Of a stretch of DNA of 7,686 nt, positions 5,896 to 7,686 are shown in pieces; the stretch's first letter is position 1; every line of letters starts with the position of its first letter. The notes beneath the pieces were generated by a model. It did not search any database and was not told where the DNA came from. It saw only the letters and a program-made list of their open reading frames with translations. The position numbers and the translations under genes were made by a program. The stretch comes from Treponema sp. (GTDB taxonomy: Bacteria; Spirochaetota; Spirochaetia; Treponematales; Breznakiellaceae). The stretch spans positions 1-7,686 of the forward strand of contig JAITAW010000131.1 in the NCBI GenBank assembly GCA_031283905.1, read 5' to 3'.

Positions 5896-6172
5896 TTAAC
5901 CGTCAAACTCACAGATATAAATATCCGTTCCGCCGTAAAAGTAATAAAGTAATAAAGTAATAAAGTAATAAAGTAATAAAGTAATGAAGTATGGCGGGAT
6001 GTTTCTTCATCCCTTCGGTGGCGCCGATGGCGGGGATGGTTCCGGCGATCCTGTTTAACCGTTCCATAGGCTCGCTGTAGGTTTCGGGATTGGCGGCGGT
6101 TACCAGTAACTGGCTGTAGGGGATAAACCGGGCGGCTTCCTCGGTCGGTAGTATATAATCGTTCTTTTTCAT
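5896..6172 (-). pseudogene. DUF2958-like small protein broken by a tandem octanucleotide repeat
   Basis: ATG 6172 has GGAT six bases upstream. It opens MKKNDYILPTEEAARFIPYSQLL, then IPAIGATEG..HPAILHYF (about residues 46-64). After the last motif relatives continue, as I recall, with YGG-x-D-x-Y-I-x-E. That continuation (YGGTDIYICEFDG) is present here at 5899-5940 but is separated by six copies of an 8-base repeat that push it out of frame. As read, the frame ends at 5909-5911 after 87 codons with a spurious hydrophobic tail (ITLLLYYF...). With 1, 4 or 7 copies the frame would be restored and end at TAA 5896-5898. Even then it lacks the expected C-terminal strands. The family call is from memory and moderate; the function is unknown. 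It may be phase-variable or simply dead. Confidence 0.6.
5941..5988. repeat. Tandem octanucleotide repeat, (GTAATAAA)5 plus one variant
   Basis: Five perfect GTAATAAA units (5941-5980) are followed by GTAATGAA (5981-5988). It lies inside the minus-strand gene at 6172. As ATTACTTT the coding strand reads six copies. A unit of eight is not a multiple of three, so each gain or loss by slipped-strand mispairing changes the reading frame. Confidence 0.97.
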
Positions 6173-6193
6173 AGTTCAATCCTTTGCGTTGAA

Positions 6194-6355
6194 TTACCCC
6201 GGCGCAAGACCGGGGCTTACAAGGCCGTCAAAGTTCTCCGAAGGGCCGAGCATATCGGAAATCATGCTGACGGCTGACCTGTCAATACCAAACTCTTTAG
6301 TAAGGCTTTGAAGATAGTTCCCGGTCTTTGTAACCGTTGGCGTTATACCTTTCAT
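6194..6355 (-). CDS. Small hypothetical protein of the accessory cassette (53 aa)
   Basis: ATG 6355 starts six bases after the stop of the J-domain gene. It encodes MKGITPTVTKTGNYLQSLTK, then a helical EFGIDRSAVSMISDMLG and SENFDGLV. The last two segments recall small Firmicutes and element proteins of the type ..ML-x-x-M-L-G-x-x-E-x-x-D-G-L-[VI], which then end in a short acidic A-L-E-D tail. Here the tail is instead SPGLAPG and stop, encoded by a GC hairpin (CCCCGG-cgcaaga-CCGGGG, 6197-6215). The C terminus therefore looks replaced. No strong Shine-Dalgarno site is visible, so translation probably depends on coupling to the gene in front. No function is known; a helical DNA- or protein-binding role is only a guess. 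Confidence 0.6.
   Translation of the reverse strand: MKGITPTVTKTGNYLQSLTKEFGIDRSAVSMISDMLGPSENFDGLVSPGLAPG
6197..6215. repeat. GC hairpin at the end of the 53-residue gene
   Basis: CCCCGG (6197-6202) pairs with CCGGGG (6210-6215) over a 7-base loop. On the minus strand the loop contains CTTG, as in the REP-like units at 2139-2260. It encodes the odd last residues of the upstream gene and could be a REP-like insertion or a weak processing hairpin. Confidence 0.45.
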
Positions 6356-6361
6356 TGCTGT

Positions 6362-6523
6362 TTATTTCGATTTCCATTTTAGAAAGCTGTTAAACTGCCC
6401 TATGATTTCTTTGGTGGCGGCTTCGCCTTCCGGCCCTGCGTGATCCGGGTGATACTGCATGAGTAATTCCCGGTAACGCTTTTTTGCCTCCTCTACGGAT
6501 TGGCAATGTTCAAAGTAATTCAT
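6362..6523 (-). CDS. Minimal J-domain (DnaJ-like) protein, 53 aa
   Basis: This gene is too short for routine ORF listing but well supported. AGGAGG stands seven bases before ATG 6523. The ATG overlaps the stop of the gene in front (ATGA, 6520-6523). The product begins MNYFEHCQSVEEAKKRYREL and continues LMQYHPDHAG with the hallmark HPD at 25-27 between helices II and III. Helix III is EGEAATKEIIGQFNSFL, and the protein ends KWKSK. The HPD loop of J-domains stimulates Hsp70 ATPase. Without glycine-rich or substrate-binding domains, this would be a bare DnaK recruiter. In relatives I recall the J-domain is followed, in the same chain, by the domain found here in the separate gene at 5595-5810. 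Confidence 0.85.
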   Translation of the reverse strand: MNYFEHCQSVEEAKKRYRELLMQYHPDHAGPEGEAATKEIIGQFNSFLKWKSK

Positions 6524-6800
6524 TCTGAAACCTCCTGAAATAAATAAAGCTGGCCACCGGGAAGGGCGGGATGGGGAATAGTGCGATTTGCGTAAACTTT
6601 ATGAATATACGCAACATAATCTGACGCTTCCTTTTCTGTTGAAAAAAGCGGCTGTATTTGAGACGTGAACCAAAAGGCAACCGGGATAAAACCAGAAAAG
6701 CCCTGGCCTCTTGTTTTTTTATGTGGGTAGAAACCAATGCCGGCCTATGGGAACCTAAAGCTTCTTCGTAAAAAGTAAACTGCGCCGTTACCTGTAACAA
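6520..6800 (-). CDS. Small hypothetical protein read across a -1 frameshift (93 aa) or pseudogene
   Basis: Two frames together make one sensible protein. The first, from TTG 6800 preceded by AGGGGG, gives MLQVTAQFTFYEEALGSHRP and then ALVSTHIKK. The second continues TRGQGFSGFIPVAFWF..TEKEASDYVAYIHKVYANRTIP and ends LYLFQEVSE, with TGA overlapping the ATG of the J-domain gene. The second frame has no ATG, GTG or TTG of its own, yet its end is exactly coupled to the next gene, so it is likely real. The join is at seven A residues (plus-strand T7, 6714-6720), read ATA-AAA-AAA-CAA. A -1 slip on A-AAA-AAA restores the protein, and so would one extra A. Programmed shift, transcript slippage, mutation or base-calling error are all open. 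I do not recognise the family. Confidence 0.6.
6714..6720 (-). promoter_or_regulatory. A7 slippery run, candidate -1 frameshift site
   Basis: In the zero frame the mRNA reads AU-A-AAA-AAA-C, a canonical X-XXY-YYZ heptamer of the type used by some insertion sequences. Only a weak hairpin (CCAG-ggctttt-CTGG) lies just downstream, and no clear upstream Shine-Dalgarno stimulator is seen. Simple homopolymer indel is the main alternative. Confidence 0.4.
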
Positions 6801-6819
6801 ACCATAAAACCCCCTGTAT

Positions 6820-6842
6820 GCCCTCGGCGCATGGCCGGGGGC
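6820..6842 (-). other. Hairpin between two cassette genes
   Basis: On the minus strand GCCCCCGGC and GCCGAGGGC form a 9-position stem with one mismatch around CATGC. It lies between the stop of the 80-residue gene (6850) and the next start (6800). It could tune readthrough or protect the upstream message; the T-run after it is short (TTTT, 10 bases on), so full termination is unlikely. Confidence 0.4.
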
Positions 6843-6849
6843 GTTATGG

Positions 6850-7092
6850 CTAGACAGCGGGAGTCGCCGGAGTTGCTGCGGCCTGCTGACTAAAAGAGCA
6901 AGAGTTACATTTTGTGTTGTCTTTGCAAGACAGACAGACAACACCCGGAGAGAACAGGGAGGGCAGCAAGCCGACCATCCGATCAACGGCTTTAGGCATG
7001 GAAAGCCCTAATGCCCAGGCAAGGCGGCGGACGGAGACCGCCGAGAGTGCGGAGAACTGCGGCGAATAGAACCGCTTTTGATTGGTATGCAT
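6850..7092 (-). CDS. Small four-cysteine (zinc-knuckle-like) accessory protein, 80 aa
   Basis: ATG 7092 has AAGGAG six bases upstream, a strong site. The product starts MHTNQKRFYSPQFSALSAVS, followed by a helical VRRLAWALGLSMPKAVDRMVGLLPSL (21-46). Four cysteines follow in VCLSCKDNTKCNSC (C53, C56, C62, C65; C-x2-C-x5-C-x2-C), which suggests a small metal-binding knuckle. A flexible Ala/Thr/Pro tail ends the chain. I recall similar helix-plus-CxxC small proteins in integrative elements of anaerobes but know no named family or function. It is the first gene of the minus-strand cassette and lacks any obvious defect. The basic helix followed by a zinc knuckle would suit nucleic-acid or protein binding; this is inference. 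Confidence 0.75.
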   Translation of the reverse strand: MHTNQKRFYSPQFSALSAVSVRRLAWALGLSMPKAVDRMVGLLPSLFSPGVVCLSCKDNTKCNSCSFSQQAAATPATPAV

Positions 7093-7249
7093 TGTATACT
7101 CCTTGAAAACCCGATATGAAACCGGGCGGATATGGCTGGAGCTAGGCCAACCATGAGCCCAGACCCGCCCCTTTGTTTTTCCTCGGTATGCAAAGGGATT
7201 TACGGAATGAATGTCCCGGCTATGGGGGCGTTACGTGGGGGTTGCGATT
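7093..7249 (-). promoter_or_regulatory. Upstream/leader region of the small-gene cassette
   Basis: No gene fits on either strand. On the minus strand an imperfect 6-bp hairpin (CCCGGT-ttcat-ATCGGG, about 7108-7124) is followed directly by TTTT and then the AAGGAG of the 80-residue gene. This is a possible attenuator or a leader structure near the start codon. No convincing -35/-10 pair is seen. Confidence 0.35.
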
Positions 7250-7405
7250 ATGACAGAAACAGGCAAGGTTCTCCAGAGATCCGCAGTCTGCGGGGAACTA
7301 CCCGGCCAGATATGCCGTCAGGGTTTTGCACCCCGGTATAGTGATTACCCGCTTTATGTTGTAGGCAAGAAAGGTCAGGGAAAATTCCCCCGTCACATTC
7401 CGTAG
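7250..7405 (+). CDS. Doubtful small ORF, 51 aa
   Basis: ATG 7250 has GGGGG about eight bases upstream. It gives MTETGKVLQRSAVCGELPGQ, then ICRQGFAPRYSDYPLYVVGKKG and a basic end. The composition is protein-like (balanced charges, two Cys nine apart, aromatic DYPLYVV strand), but I recognise no family. The frame is also open a little further upstream, to ATG 7211. It is divergent from the minus-strand cassette, the position where a regulator often sits, but no DNA-binding motif is visible. An opposing 141-codon frame (7673-7248) covers the same bases; both may be chance. Confidence 0.25.
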   Translation: MTETGKVLQRSAVCGELPGQICRQGFAPRYSDYPLYVVGKKGQGKFPRHIP

Positions 7406-7686
7406 TCCCCGGGTCAAACAATACCCTGCCTCCATCCCCCGTTTTTCCTTTTTTGCAGGCTTCCCGGCTGCTAAATACCCCCTGTCCGGCGGCTTTCTTA
7501 TAAAAAGACGGATATGGCGTTTTTCCCGTCGGACGCACGGCCAGGTTCCGCCCGGCTCTATAGACGTACCGTCCGTTGCGGCGCGCCGCCGGAACGGACG
7601 CACCGGACTCCGGGGCCGGAACGCGGACGTCAAAATCCGTTCCCGCTCTATGCGGCGCGGTTCCATGAGCCATGCTCTCCGCTATA
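7406..7686. other. Right end: hairpin-bearing stretch without a supported gene
   Basis: A minus-strand open frame covers the stretch but has no family resemblance and no good ribosome site, and the composition (pyrimidine-rich plus strand, few stops) resembles 2261-3013. The main structure is an inverted repeat at 7571-7599: GTCCGTT pairs with AACGGAC around an inner perfect palindrome GCGGCGCGCCGC (7578-7589). Confidence 0.4.

Noticed and set aside
5941..5988. CRISPR-like array.
   Set aside because: Units are 8 bases with no spacers; it is a simple tandem repeat.
5595..6179. A single 194-residue protein across the repeat.
   Set aside because: Its first half is the wrong-frame reading of the gene starting at ATG 6172, and its TTG start lies just before that ATG. 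Only the last 71 residues look real.
6510..6986. 158-residue minus ORF.
   Set aside because: It spans two real genes in the wrong frame at both ends; only its middle (from TTG 6800 to the A-run) is likely coding.
7248..7673. 141-residue minus ORF at the right end.
   Set aside because: No family resemblance, no ribosome site, compositionally biased, and overlapping another minus frame that is equally open.

Overview
The window looks like a bacterial chromosome segment of moderate-to-high GC. The best guess is a spirochaete, perhaps a gut treponeme. This rests on recalled resemblance of AspRS, the MFS remnant and the Trp enzymes to spirochaete and anaerobe proteins, not on a search, so the taxon is tentative. 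It has three parts: a tryptophan operon fragment, an aspartyl-tRNA synthetase gene with a dying transporter gene behind it, and a minus-strand cassette of very small accessory genes.

Bases 1-1892 carry the 3' end of trpD, then trpC and trpF, all on the plus strand. They convert anthranilate to CDRP (TrpD, TrpF) and indole-glycerol phosphate (TrpC). trpD and trpC overlap by ATGA. trpC and trpF are separated by a 66-base spacer that looks like a scar of a duplicated trpC tail. trpB and trpA do not follow. Bases 1893-3013 hold no convincing gene: first a cluster of REP-like palindromes (about 2072-2260), then a pyrimidine-rich, stop-poor stretch with several strong hairpins.

A good promoter at 3018-3046 sits almost on the start codon of aspS (3054-4865). 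aspS overlaps by ATGA a former MFS transporter gene broken by a frameshift, an internal deletion, a nonsense codon and loss of its C-terminal half. Its frame runs on into unrelated sequence ending at 5598.

From 7092 down to 5595, on the minus strand, lie six tightly packed short genes or gene remnants. In transcription order they are: an 80-residue four-cysteine protein; a 93-residue protein readable only across a -1 shift at an A7 run; a 53-residue J-domain protein with HPD; a 53-residue protein with an apparently replaced tail; a DUF2958-like protein broken by a tandem octanucleotide repeat; and a 71-residue domain normally seen, as I recall, fused behind a J-domain. Good Shine-Dalgarno sites and ATGA overlaps mark this as a real operon of the kind found in integrative elements and prophages, now partly decayed or switchable. 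Bases 7093-7686 are its leader plus mostly unassigned, hairpin-bearing sequence similar in composition to 2261-3013.
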